Part shown: positions 34,284-42,551 of the stretch, one piece after another
Numbering within the stretch: position 1 is the stretch's first letter
Layout of the letters: each line of letters opens with the position of its first letter
From: an uncultured Lachnospiraceae bacterium
Lineage (GTDB): Bacteria; Bacillota; Clostridia; Lachnospirales; Lachnospiraceae
Assembly (NCBI GenBank): GCA_947586255.1
Contig: CANPXP010000016.1
Span: forward strand, 1 to 54,663
Direction: 5' to 3'
Length of the DNA: 54,663 nt
The notes under the pieces: generated by a model
Seen by the model: only the letters and a program-made list of their open reading frames with translations
Told to the model about the DNA's origin: nothing
Database searches by the model: none
Program-made: the position numbers and the translations under genes

Positions 34284-35195
34284 ATGAAGTACAAGGTTTT
34301 GCTGACGGGGAACAATGAATCGGCAATCGACGATTTTTTTATGCAGATGAGCGAGAGTTTTGAAGTGGTGACAACTTCGACGCGCTTTGCCGATATCACG
34401 CGCCATATCACATTTTTTAAACCGGATATATTTGTCTACTGCATCTACAATGAGACGAGAGAGGACCTGACGCAGATCGCGAACCTGAAGTTCCGGCTGT
34501 CGAACAACAAGACGCCGCTCGTCATCATCGGTCTGAAGGAGGACTGCGACGAATTCCTGCAGATCGCGACCAGCGCGCCGGATCTGATCCTGCACAGGCC
34601 GCTGTCGGTGGCGGTGATTCAGGATAAGATCATCGCGCTCGTGAAGGACAATCGCTTTAAGAAAGCGGTGGACGAGAAGGCGGAGGAGCGGGCTGCCGCG
34701 GCGGCACCGCCAGGAGGCTCCGCACAGGGCGGCGGCGCGCGTCTCGACATCGACCGCAACAGTATCGATCAGCTGATGGACAGACTTGCGGCTCCCGGCC
34801 CTGTGACGGGACCGATTCCGTCCGTGCCCGGCAGACGCAAGCATGTTCTTGTGGTGGACGACAACGCGATGATGCTGAAAATGCTGAAAGAGCATCTGCA
34901 TGACAAATATGATGTGGCAACTGCGGCCAGCGGCAGGGTTGCGCTGAAATTCCTGGAGAGAAAGACCACGGATCTGATCCTGCTGGACTATGAGATGCCG
35001 GAGGAGAGCGGCCCCGTGGTTTTGGAGCAGCTTCGCGCCTCGGAGCACACGAAGGACATTCCCGTCATCTTTTTGACGGGCGTTACGGATACCAAAAAAA
35101 TCAAGGAAGCGCTTTCCCTGAAACCGCAGAACTATCTGCTCAAGCCGGTGGACAGGGAGAAGCTTCTCGACACGATTGCCAAGGAGATCGGCTGA
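34284..35195 (+). CDS. response regulator with degenerate plus intact receiver domains
   Basis: This 303-residue protein has an N-terminal receiver-like domain (about 1-122) in which the phospho-acceptor position (KPDIFVYCIYNE) lacks Asp, a linker (about 123-185) rich in Ala/Gly/Pro, and a C-terminal intact receiver (about 189-303) with Asp235 in LILLDYEMPEES, acidic pair VVDDN, Thr in FLTGV and Lys in LLKPVD. There is no DNA-binding output domain. It precedes the hybrid kinase by 48 bases and is a likely phosphorelay partner. The start has GGGAGGAG. Confidence 0.85.
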   Translation: MKYKVLLTGNNESAIDDFFMQMSESFEVVTTSTRFADITRHITFFKPDIFVYCIYNETREDLTQIANLKFRLSNNKTPLVIIGLKEDCDEFLQIATSAPDLILHRPLSVAVIQDKIIALVKDNRFKKAVDEKAEERAAAAAPPGGSAQGGGARLDIDRNSIDQLMDRLAAPGPVTGPIPSVPGRRKHVLVVDDNAMMLKMLKEHLHDKYDVATAASGRVALKFLERKTTDLILLDYEMPEESGPVVLEQLRASEHTKDIPVIFLTGVTDTKKIKEALSLKPQNYLLKPVDREKLLDTIAKEIG

Positions 35196-35243
35196 GTTTT
35201 TGCGCGGAAGTGCGGATACATAGAAAAAGAGGAATGTTGTTGT

Positions 35244-37982
35244 ATGGATATCAATCGTGAACTGACTTTGACGGATCTGATCGACGTGGAAACGCTGCAG
35301 AAAATTCAGGACGGTTTCTCCAATATGACGGGAATGGCGTCGCTCACGACGGACGCGGACGGGATTCCCGTGACGGTCGGCTCCAATTTCTCCGATTTTT
35401 GCATGAAGTACACGCGCACTTCGGATGTGGGCTGCGCGCGGTGCGAGCAGTGCGACAAGTGGGGAGCGAAGGCGGCTCTCAAGAAGGGGGAATCCATCGC
35501 CTATTTCTGCCATGCGGGGCTTGTGGACTTCGCGGCGCCGATCATGGCAGACGGCGATATGGTGGGCTGTTTTATCGGCGGTCAGGTACTCACGGAGACG
35601 CCGGATTTTGACAAGATGAGAGAGATCGCGGAGGAGCTCGACATCGATCCCGATGCCTATGTGGAGGCGGCCGGCAGGGTCAGAATCATTGAGCAGGGGG
35701 CCATCGACAAGGCGGCGCGTTTTCTCTATACGATTGCGGATATCCTCTCCACCATGGCCTATAACAAATATCTTGTACTGCAGTCCAATATCAAGATTGC
35801 GGCCAATCTGGAGCTCGCCACCAAGGCTTACGAGGATCTCGAGAAATCCGAGAATATGAAGTCCGACTTTCTGGCCAACATGAGCCATGAGATCCGCACG
35901 CCCATGAACGCCGTGATCGGCATGGCGGAGATGGCGCTCAGGGAGGACATGACGCCTGTCGCGCGGGATTATATCAATCAGATCAAGGAGGCGGGCAGAT
36001 CGCTGCTCACCATCATCAATGACATATTGGATTTCTCCAAGATAGAATCCGGCAAGATGGATATCACCGAGGTGGACTATGAGCCGATGTCCGTGGTGCA
36101 CGACGTCTCCAACATTATCATGACGAGGCTGAAGGACAAGGATGTAGAGCTGATTCTGGACGTCGCGCCGAACGTGCCCAACAAGCTGTGGGGCGACAAT
36201 ATCAGAATCAAGCAGGTGCTCCTGAATCTGGCGAACAACGCGGCGAAATTCACCTCCGAGGGCAAGGTCACGATCAGAATGGAGTGCGACAAGACCAAGC
36301 CGGACGAAGTCAGCATGCACTTCTGCGTGGAGGATACCGGCATCGGCATCAAGAAGGAGGACATGGATAAGCTGTTCCAGTCCTTCCAGCAGGTGGACAG
36401 CAAGCGGAACCGCAATATTGAAGGCACGGGACTGGGCCTTGCGATCTCCAAGAATCTGATGTCACTGATGAACGGTTCCATTTGGGTGGAGAGCGAGTAT
36501 GAGAAGGGAAGCAGATTCAGCTGTATTCTGCCGCAGAGAATCGTGGACGACACGCCGAGCATCGGGGTGAAGGAACCGGAATCGGCGCTGATTGTGGGGC
36601 TGGTGTCCAACCCGTATGTCAGGGACAGCCTGTGCGCGGACGCGGCGAAGCTCGGCGTCAGGGATGTGAGGCTTATGACGGCCAAGGAGCTTGGAGATTT
36701 CCCGGAGGATAAAAGGGTGTTTGTCTTTATAGAGCATCCGCTGTTCTCCGATATGGTGGAGAGCTGGGTCATCGCGCATCCGAATGTCACGGCGGTGCTG
36801 CTCGTCGACTTTGACAGCCGTGTGGAGTATGATATTCCGAACCTTCTCGTGGTCAAGAAACCGCTTTTCGCACTGAATCTGGCGATGATTCTGAACGGGG
36901 AAGAGATGAAGTTCTCCGAGCAGGAGGAGGGAAGCGAGTTCGATTTCATAGCGCCGAGCGCCAAGGTGCTGATCGTAGATGACAACGCGGTGAACCTGAC
37001 CGTGGCCGAGGGACTACTGGAACCGCTCAAGATGCAGGTTGACACGGCGCCCGGCGGCAAAGAGGCGATTGACATGATCTCCGCCAAGCATTACGATATC
37101 GTCTTTATGGATCACATGATGCCGGAGATAGACGGCGTGGAGGCGACGCACATCATCAGGCGTCTGCACCCGGAGTACGACGACGTGCCGATCATAGCCC
37201 TCACTGCAAACGCCGTGGAAGGTACGAAGGAGATGTTCTGCAGGGAAGGCATGAACGATTTCGTGGCCAAGCCGATCGAGCTGCGTATGCTGGCGGCCAA
37301 GGTGCGGCAGTGGCTGCCGATCGAGAAGATCCAGAAGGACTACACCGGCACGACCGGCAGCGCGGTCGGCAAGAGCAGCCAGAGCGAGACAAATATAGAG
37401 GTCGGCGATCTGGATGTGAAGTTTGCGCTGGAATTTCTGGTCAGCGAGGACCTCTTCTGGAAAGTGCTTAAGGTCTTTTACAACAGCATCGATAAGAAGG
37501 TAAAACTGATCAAATCGCTGGAGGAGCAGGAGGATTGGGTCAATTACACCGTGGAGGTTCACGGCCTGAAAAATTCCGCTAAGCAGATCGGCGCGATTTC
37601 GCTGTCCGAGAAGGCGGCGGCGCTGGAGAAGGCCGGCAACGCGAGGGACGTTGCGACGATCCGCAGGGACACCGACGAGATGCTCATGCAGTATGCGGAC
37701 TACGAGCCGGTGCTTGCGCCGTTCTGTCAGGAAGACGAGGAGACGGAGAAAAAGGAACTCACCGCCGACGTGCTGCAGCAATGCTTCGAGGCGATGCGGG
37801 ACGCGCTTGACAATCTGGACATGGATCAGATGGAAGCGGTCATCGATCATATGGGCGAATATCGCTACGAGAACTGGCAGCGGGAACTGTTCGAGCAGCT
37901 CAAGGAGGCGTCGGAGGAGATGGACGTAGACCGGTGCGACGCGATACTGAGAAGCTGGGAAGAACAGATGCTTGCGGATTAG
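35244..37982 (+). CDS. hybrid histidine kinase with PocR sensor, receivers and HPt
   Basis: This 912-residue soluble kinase starts with a PocR-type ligand-binding domain (about 10-175; SDVGCARCEQCDKWG and AYFCHAGLVDFAAPI carry the conserved Cys/His). A coiled-coil linker leads to HisKA with His215 in MSHEIRTPMN and a HATPase domain (NNAAKF, DTGIGI, GTGLGLAIS). Then come a degenerate receiver (about 450-555), an intact receiver (about 573-690) with Asp623 in FMDHMMPE, and an HPt domain with His773 in VHGLKNSAKQ. The C-terminal 90 residues are helical and unassigned. PocR domains often sense small metabolites such as diols or carbon sources. With no membrane helix, the signal is cytosolic. Confidence 0.9.
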   Translation: MDINRELTLTDLIDVETLQKIQDGFSNMTGMASLTTDADGIPVTVGSNFSDFCMKYTRTSDVGCARCEQCDKWGAKAALKKGESIAYFCHAGLVDFAAPIMADGDMVGCFIGGQVLTETPDFDKMREIAEELDIDPDAYVEAAGRVRIIEQGAIDKAARFLYTIADILSTMAYNKYLVLQSNIKIAANLELATKAYEDLEKSENMKSDFLANMSHEIRTPMNAVIGMAEMALREDMTPVARDYINQIKEAGRSLLTIINDILDFSKIESGKMDITEVDYEPMSVVHDVSNIIMTRLKDKDVELILDVAPNVPNKLWGDNIRIKQVLLNLANNAAKFTSEGKVTIRMECDKTKPDEVSMHFCVEDTGIGIKKEDMDKLFQSFQQVDSKRNRNIEGTGLGLAISKNLMSLMNGSIWVESEYEKGSRFSCILPQRIVDDTPSIGVKEPESALIVGLVSNPYVRDSLCADAAKLGVRDVRLMTAKELGDFPEDKRVFVFIEHPLFSDMVESWVIAHPNVTAVLLVDFDSRVEYDIPNLLVVKKPLFALNLAMILNGEEMKFSEQEEGSEFDFIAPSAKVLIVDDNAVNLTVAEGLLEPLKMQVDTAPGGKEAIDMISAKHYDIVFMDHMMPEIDGVEATHIIRRLHPEYDDVPIIALTANAVEGTKEMFCREGMNDFVAKPIELRMLAAKVRQWLPIEKIQKDYTGTTGSAVGKSSQSETNIEVGDLDVKFALEFLVSEDLFWKVLKVFYNSIDKKVKLIKSLEEQEDWVNYTVEVHGLKNSAKQIGAISLSEKAAALEKAGNARDVATIRRDTDEMLMQYADYEPVLAPFCQEDEETEKKELTADVLQQCFEAMRDALDNLDMDQMEAVIDHMGEYRYENWQRELFEQLKEASEEMDVDRCDAILRSWEEQMLAD

Positions 37983-37997
37983 CAGTACATAGCATGG

Positions 37998-38489
37998 ATG
38001 ACGGAGGAGCCGCCGGGAGTGGAGACAGTATTTCAGGTCAGAAGCGCATATCGCAATGAGTGGCAGGAGGCGATGGCTCTCGCCTGGAAGACGTTCCTGC
38101 GGTTTGAGGCCGACGTCTACACGCCGGAAGGCGTAAAGAATTTCGAGAATTTTGTCACTGATTCCACGCTGTACCGCATGTTCATCATGGGTACCTACCA
38201 GCTGTTTGTCGCGGTCGATCGGAGCAGGGTTGTGGGCATGATCACGCTCAGAGACAACACGCACATCTCGCTGCTCTTCGTGGATGAGGCGTACCACAGG
38301 AGAGGGATCGGCCGCGCGCTCGTGCAGTATGTGTCGAATTATCTTGTGACCGAGGTCGGAGCCGGCCGCGTGACGGTCAATGCGTCGCCTTACGGCGTCG
38401 AATTTTATCACAAAATGGGATTTCGGGATCTGCGGCCCGAGGAGACGAAGGACGGCATTACTTACACGCCGATGGAATTTATATTATAG
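37998..38489 (+). CDS. GNAT-family N-acetyltransferase
   Basis: This 163-residue protein has the GNAT acetyl-CoA site HRRGIGRALVQYV with the preceding LLFVDEAY strand, and a C-terminal ASPYGVEFYHKMGFRDL motif typical of the family. The acceptor is unknown. It begins 16 bases after the kinase gene and ends 14 bases before the HD-GYP gene, so it travels with the signalling genes. ATG 37998 fixes the frame; an ATG at 37994 is in another frame. Confidence 0.85.
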   Translation: MTEEPPGVETVFQVRSAYRNEWQEAMALAWKTFLRFEADVYTPEGVKNFENFVTDSTLYRMFIMGTYQLFVAVDRSRVVGMITLRDNTHISLLFVDEAYHRRGIGRALVQYVSNYLVTEVGAGRVTVNASPYGVEFYHKMGFRDLRPEETKDGITYTPMEFIL

Positions 38490-38503
38490 GACGTGAGGTT
38501 GAT

Positions 38504-39760
38504 ATGGAATATATTAAGAGCAAGGATATTTATCTGTTGATGCGAGACATTTTAAAGCTGATTCATCCGAGGCTGATGGAGCACGGCTCGAAGGTGGCCT
38601 ACATGGTTGCCCTGATGCTGCGGGAGAAGGGCAGATACGAGCCCTTTGAGCTCGCGGATATCTCTATGGTCTGCACCATGCACGACATCGGGGCGTACAT
38701 GACGGAGGAGGGCAAGATCAACGATATGCTGCGCTATGAATCCAGAGACAGCATGGCCCATTCCATTTACGGATACCTTTTCTTCAAGTATCTCTCGCCG
38801 GTGCCGGATCTGTCCAAGGTCATCATGTACCATCACATGGACTATGAGCAGCTCAAGAAGGTGGACTATGAGTTTAAGGATGTCGCCGCGTACATAAATA
38901 TCGCGGAGAAGATGGATATTTATTCATCCTCGATGGGAAGCCAGTTCGATCTGTATATGTTCGAGAGGATGAGCGGTACGAAGCTGTCGGCGGACGGGCT
39001 GTCTCTGTTCTATCAGGTGGCGGGCAAGTATGAGATTTTCAATAAGATCAAGAGTGGAGAGTACAAGGAAGAGCTTGCCGAACTGGCGGAGTTCATGATC
39101 TTTTCCAATGAGGATAAAAAGAAATTCCTGGAGATGCTGATGTACTGCCTCGGCTTCCGCAGCAAGAGCATGGTGGTGGACAACATCACGACGGTATGCG
39201 TCTGCGAGGAGCTGGCGGAGGAGATGATGCTGCCGCCGGTGGAGAAGGAGATTCTGTACTACGGCGCGCTGATCCATGACATCGGTATGCTGGCGATACC
39301 GCGCGAGATCATCGAATCGCCCCGCAAGCTGGAGCCGGAGGAGGTCAAGCTGCTGCGGACGCATGTGGACATCGCAGGGGAGGTGCTGAAGGATAAAATG
39401 CAGTCGGAAGTCTCCGATATCGCGCTGGCGCACCACGAGAGAGGGGACGGCAGCGGATACCCGCGGCGCCTGAAGGATCTGCAGATGAATATGCCGCAGA
39501 AGATCCTGCAGGTTGCGGATGTTGTGACGGCGTTAGTAAATCCGCGAAGCTACCGCAAGGATATGCCCAGTGAAAAGGTGATAGCGATCCTGAACGAGGA
39601 GGCCTCCAGGAACAGGCTGAAGAAGTCTGTGGTCAACACTTTTGTCAAGTCCTATGACAGAATCATGGACCGCGTCCGGCAGGAGGCGGCGGAGATCATG
39701 AAGATGTATGACACGCTGAATATGCAGTATGAGCTGGTCAGCAAGAAATACAAGATCTGA
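38504..39760 (+). CDS. double HD-domain protein with C-terminal HD-GYP
   Basis: This 418-residue protein has two HD domains. The N-terminal one carries His60-Asp61 in MHDIGAYM and HH in YHHMD; the C-terminal HD-GYP domain carries His258-Asp259 in IHDIGML and HHERGDGSGYP (about 310-320). HD-GYP domains hydrolyse cyclic di-GMP; metal ligands look intact in the second domain, and the first may be regulatory or also active. There is no receiver or membrane segment. It stands among cyclase and phosphorelay genes. Confidence 0.88.
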   Translation: MEYIKSKDIYLLMRDILKLIHPRLMEHGSKVAYMVALMLREKGRYEPFELADISMVCTMHDIGAYMTEEGKINDMLRYESRDSMAHSIYGYLFFKYLSPVPDLSKVIMYHHMDYEQLKKVDYEFKDVAAYINIAEKMDIYSSSMGSQFDLYMFERMSGTKLSADGLSLFYQVAGKYEIFNKIKSGEYKEELAELAEFMIFSNEDKKKFLEMLMYCLGFRSKSMVVDNITTVCVCEELAEEMMLPPVEKEILYYGALIHDIGMLAIPREIIESPRKLEPEEVKLLRTHVDIAGEVLKDKMQSEVSDIALAHHERGDGSGYPRRLKDLQMNMPQKILQVADVVTALVNPRSYRKDMPSEKVIAILNEEASRNRLKKSVVNTFVKSYDRIMDRVRQEAAEIMKMYDTLNMQYELVSKKYKI

Positions 39761-39865
39761 TTCGGCGGTACGGACAAATTTTGGCGGGACAAATTTTGTA
39801 ATTTGTATAGCTTTTTTGAGTGGTTTTGTAATATAATAAAAATACGTATGTAGGAGTGAGCTGTT
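39761..39865 (+). promoter_or_regulatory. AT-rich promoter region with a 12-bp direct repeat
   Basis: GGACAAATTTTG occurs at 39772-39783 and again at 39787-39798, a 15-bp period. A TATAAT hexamer lies at 39832-39837 without a clear -35 partner; TAGGAG precedes the next gene. The direct repeat could be a regulator site controlling the DUF624-cyclase pair. Confidence 0.4.
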
Positions 39866-40552
39866 ATGGGTAAAATTTTTGATATGGACAGCCCGCTGAT
39901 GCGGTTCCTGAATCGCATGGCGGATATGCTGATCCTGAATTTCCTGATGATCCTCTGCTGTATACCGATCATCACAATCGGGGCCGCCTGCACAGCGATG
40001 CACTATGTACTGCTGAAGATCGTGCGTGACGAGGAAGGGTATCTGGTCAAAGGGTTTTTTAAATCGTTTGTCCGTAATTTCAAACAGGCGACGATTGCCT
40101 GGCTGCTGATGCTTGTGGTGATAGCGGTTTACCTCGGGGACTGGCTGATCTTTAATTATTCGGGGGTCGAATTCCCGAAGGCGCTTGTCATAGCGGTGGT
40201 GGCCGTGGGCGCGGTCGCGTTTTTGATCTCGCTGTATGTATTCCCGCTGATGGCAAGATTTGAGAATACGGTGAGAAATACGTTCAAGAATGCGGCGATT
40301 CTGGCGTTCGCGAATCTGCCGAAGACTCTGGGCATGGCGGTTCTGTACGCGCTGCCGCTCATCATAGGATACTTTTCGGCGTACTCCTATATTTTTATTT
40401 TTATGTTTGGCATCTCGCTTCCCGCGTTCGGGGCGGCGTGGATGTACAGCGGAATTTTTAAGCGTTTTGAGCCGGAGACGGAGCAGGCTTCGGATCTGAG
40501 TTTTTCTATAGACATAGAAGGGGAAGGGGCAACGGATGGAAGAGAGGAATAA
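39866..40552 (+). CDS. DUF624 (YesL-like) membrane protein
   Basis: This 228-residue protein has about five hydrophobic segments and opens with the DUF624-type FDMDSPLMRFLNRMADMLILN. Members such as YesL are often beside sugar ABC transporters or signalling genes; the biochemical role is unknown. Its last codons overlap the start of the following Cache-GGDEF gene by 17 bases, indicating coupling. Confidence 0.8.
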   Translation: MGKIFDMDSPLMRFLNRMADMLILNFLMILCCIPIITIGAACTAMHYVLLKIVRDEEGYLVKGFFKSFVRNFKQATIAWLLMLVVIAVYLGDWLIFNYSGVEFPKALVIAVVAVGAVAFLISLYVFPLMARFENTVRNTFKNAAILAFANLPKTLGMAVLYALPLIIGYFSAYSYIFIFMFGISLPAFGAAWMYSGIFKRFEPETEQASDLSFSIDIEGEGATDGREE

Positions 40553-42041
40553 GTCGGCAATCGTCTCGTGGATCGTACCGGCAATCATTTTTTTGCTGGT
40601 CGTCTTCGTGATGATGTTTAACTTTTCTACCAAGAGCAGCGCGGCTGCGGAAGAGACGGTTTCCAGAAATCTGATTAAATCCGCTCAGTCGTATGCGGAT
40701 GATTTTCTCGACAGGCTGCAGACTCTCGGCAGGGTCGCGGGGCCGTTCAGGGTGTTGCTGGAGCGCGATACCGAGCTGGACGACAGCAAGGCGGCCGATA
40801 TCGCCGATGTATTGTACTCCTGCACGGAAGCCTACAAGGTGGTGCTGTGTGACGCCGCCGGACGGGGCGTGGACCAGACGGGAGAGCAGGTCGAACTGGG
40901 GGCCAGGGATTATTTTCAGCGTATCGTGCAGTACAGCGCGACCTCCTGCGCCTATGTGGAAGGTGAAGAGGGGAATTCCAGAGAAAAACCGGCAATCGTC
41001 GTGGCGGAGCGCATCGTCGAGGAGGACGAGACGAACTATCTGTTGCTCTATTATTCCATGGACCGCTTCGAGAATCTGCTGTCGCAGTCGGAGTTTGACG
41101 CCGCTTCTTTTATGGTGATTATGGACGAAGACGGCACGATCCTGGGTAGGGCCGGCTATGATGAGAGCAGGCTTTTGCAGGAGGACAACCTGCTCGATAC
41201 GATTGAGCGGCAGAATGAGGCGGAGACGCGCACGATCGTAAGCCGTCTGAACAACGCCTCGAAGGGAACCACGAGCGTGGTCGTCGACGGTGAGGAGTGC
41301 GTGCTGGTGTATGTGCCGCTCGGCGTCAATCAATGGGAGATTGTGCTCGGCGTCAGCCAGGCCTATGTGGACAGACAGGTGGATCAGCAGTGGCAGGACG
41401 CCAGGAACATGATGATCTATCTGGTGGCGGCGATCTTCGTATTCATCTTCATGGTGATTATCATCAATATCATCAGCAAGATACGGAGCAACGAAAACAA
41501 GAAGGAGTTGGAGGACAAGGCGGATACGGATCTTCTGACCGGCCTGACTAACAAGCTTGCCACAGAGCGCAAAATCAAAGAGTACATGGCCAAGAATCCG
41601 AACTCTCAGTCCATGCTGTTTGTTCTGGATGTGGATAATTTCAAGAAGATCAACGATACGATGGGTCACGCTTTTGGCGACGAGGTGTTGCGCTCGCTGG
41701 GGCAGCAGATTACCGCAATCTTCCGCGCTTCGGATATCATTGGGCGTATCGGCGGCGATGAGTTCATGATTTTCCTGAAGGGGATCGGCGATGAGGAATC
41801 CGTACGCAAGGAGGCTAAGAAGGTCGAAACCTTCTTCAAGAATTTCCAGGCCGGCGAATATGTGAAGTATGCGGCTACGGCGAGTATCGGTGTGGCGATT
41901 TTCCCGCAGGAGGGCAGTGACTTCGAGTCACTGTACAAGGCGGCGGATCAGGGCTTGTACAAGGCGAAGAAGCGGGGCAAGAACCAGCTGGCTTTCTACC
42001 GCGACGAGTGGGGCGGGGCGGACGCCCGGGAACAGAAGTAA
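40536..42041 (+). CDS. Cache-domain diguanylate cyclase
   Basis: This 501-residue protein has a membrane helix (about 9-30), an extracellular dCache-like sensor (about 35-285), a second helix (about 290-312) and a GGDEF domain starting at DTDLLTGLTNK (about 330). The active loop is GGDEF (406-410), and RASD five residues before it is the inhibitory RxxD site, so product feedback is expected. It should make cyclic di-GMP in response to an external small molecule. The start overlaps the DUF624 gene and has GGGAAGGGG before it. Confidence 0.92.
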   Translation: MEERNKSAIVSWIVPAIIFLLVVFVMMFNFSTKSSAAAEETVSRNLIKSAQSYADDFLDRLQTLGRVAGPFRVLLERDTELDDSKAADIADVLYSCTEAYKVVLCDAAGRGVDQTGEQVELGARDYFQRIVQYSATSCAYVEGEEGNSREKPAIVVAERIVEEDETNYLLLYYSMDRFENLLSQSEFDAASFMVIMDEDGTILGRAGYDESRLLQEDNLLDTIERQNEAETRTIVSRLNNASKGTTSVVVDGEECVLVYVPLGVNQWEIVLGVSQAYVDRQVDQQWQDARNMMIYLVAAIFVFIFMVIIINIISKIRSNENKKELEDKADTDLLTGLTNKLATERKIKEYMAKNPNSQSMLFVLDVDNFKKINDTMGHAFGDEVLRSLGQQITAIFRASDIIGRIGGDEFMIFLKGIGDEESVRKEAKKVETFFKNFQAGEYVKYAATASIGVAIFPQEGSDFESLYKAADQGLYKAKKRGKNQLAFYRDEWGGADAREQK

Positions 42042-42058
42042 ACAATATTGAAAGACAG

Positions 42059-42086
42059 GGCGGCGGAATTTTCTGCCGCCTTTTTT
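42059..42086 (+). terminator. terminator after the cyclase gene
   Basis: GGCGGCGGAA (42059-42068) pairs with TTCTGCCGCC (42071-42080), one G-U pair and a two-base gap in the loop, then TTTTTT. It ends the signalling cluster transcript before the copper genes. Confidence 0.88.
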
Positions 42087-42127
42087 GAGCCGTTTTATAG
42101 AACCTTTCCTGTATTCCATAAGTGGAC

Positions 42128-42156
42128 TTGACAAATACCCCTACGGGGTATAATAT
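42128..42156 (+). promoter_or_regulatory. csoR promoter with embedded CsoR operator
   Basis: TTGACA (42128-42133) and TAATAT (42151-42156) are 17 bp apart. The spacer holds the palindrome ATACCCC-TAC-GGGGTAT (42135-42151), the G/C-tract arrangement typical of CsoR operators. Apo-CsoR bound here would block RNA polymerase until copper(I) releases it. Confidence 0.85.
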
Positions 42157-42184
42157 CATAGGGAAACAAAAAGAATCGGAGGAT

Positions 42185-42520
42185 ATGTGCGTGAAAGACA
42201 TGCAGAAGACGGATAGCGGTCAGGATATGTGCGCATGCTGTCATCATAAGAACACACCCCGCGACGCGAAGGAGCAGCGGCAGCTGCAGAACCGCATCAA
42301 CCGCATTATCGGGCAGCTGAACGGCATTAAGGGAATGATAGACGACAACCGATACTGCGGGGATATCCTGATTCAGATCGGTGCGGTTGAGAGCGCACTG
42401 CAGAGTCTGGGCTATGTGATTCTGGAGGACCATATGCATACCTGCGTTGCGGAGGAAGTGAAGAAGGGCAACGAGGAGATTCTGACGGAGGCCGTCGGGC
42501 TGATCAGGAAATTAAAGTAA
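42185..42520 (+). CDS. csoR: CsoR-family copper-sensing repressor
   Basis: This protein of about 111 residues is a four-helix CsoR/RcnR-type repressor. The copper ligands appear as the Cys in DNRYCGD, then His and Cys in DHMHTC (His-x-x-x-Cys), the C-H-C set of true copper sensors. A short Cys/His-rich start (CACCHHK) precedes the core and could bind metal too. The long frame begins upstream inside the promoter and is unlikely; ATG 42185 lies only 2 bases after GGAGG, whereas GTG 42191 has ideal spacing and may be the real start. It precedes copA by 31 bases and should repress both. Confidence 0.88.
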   Translation: MCVKDMQKTDSGQDMCACCHHKNTPRDAKEQRQLQNRINRIIGQLNGIKGMIDDNRYCGDILIQIGAVESALQSLGYVILEDHMHTCVAEEVKKGNEEILTEAVGLIRKLK

Positions 42521-42551
42521 TCAATATGTGTAAATGAGGATCTGACGATAT

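Noticed and set aside
34239..36320. 693-codon open frame antisense to the receiver protein and hybrid kinase
   Set aside because: Both plus-strand genes have intact signature motifs; this frame is a compositional shadow.
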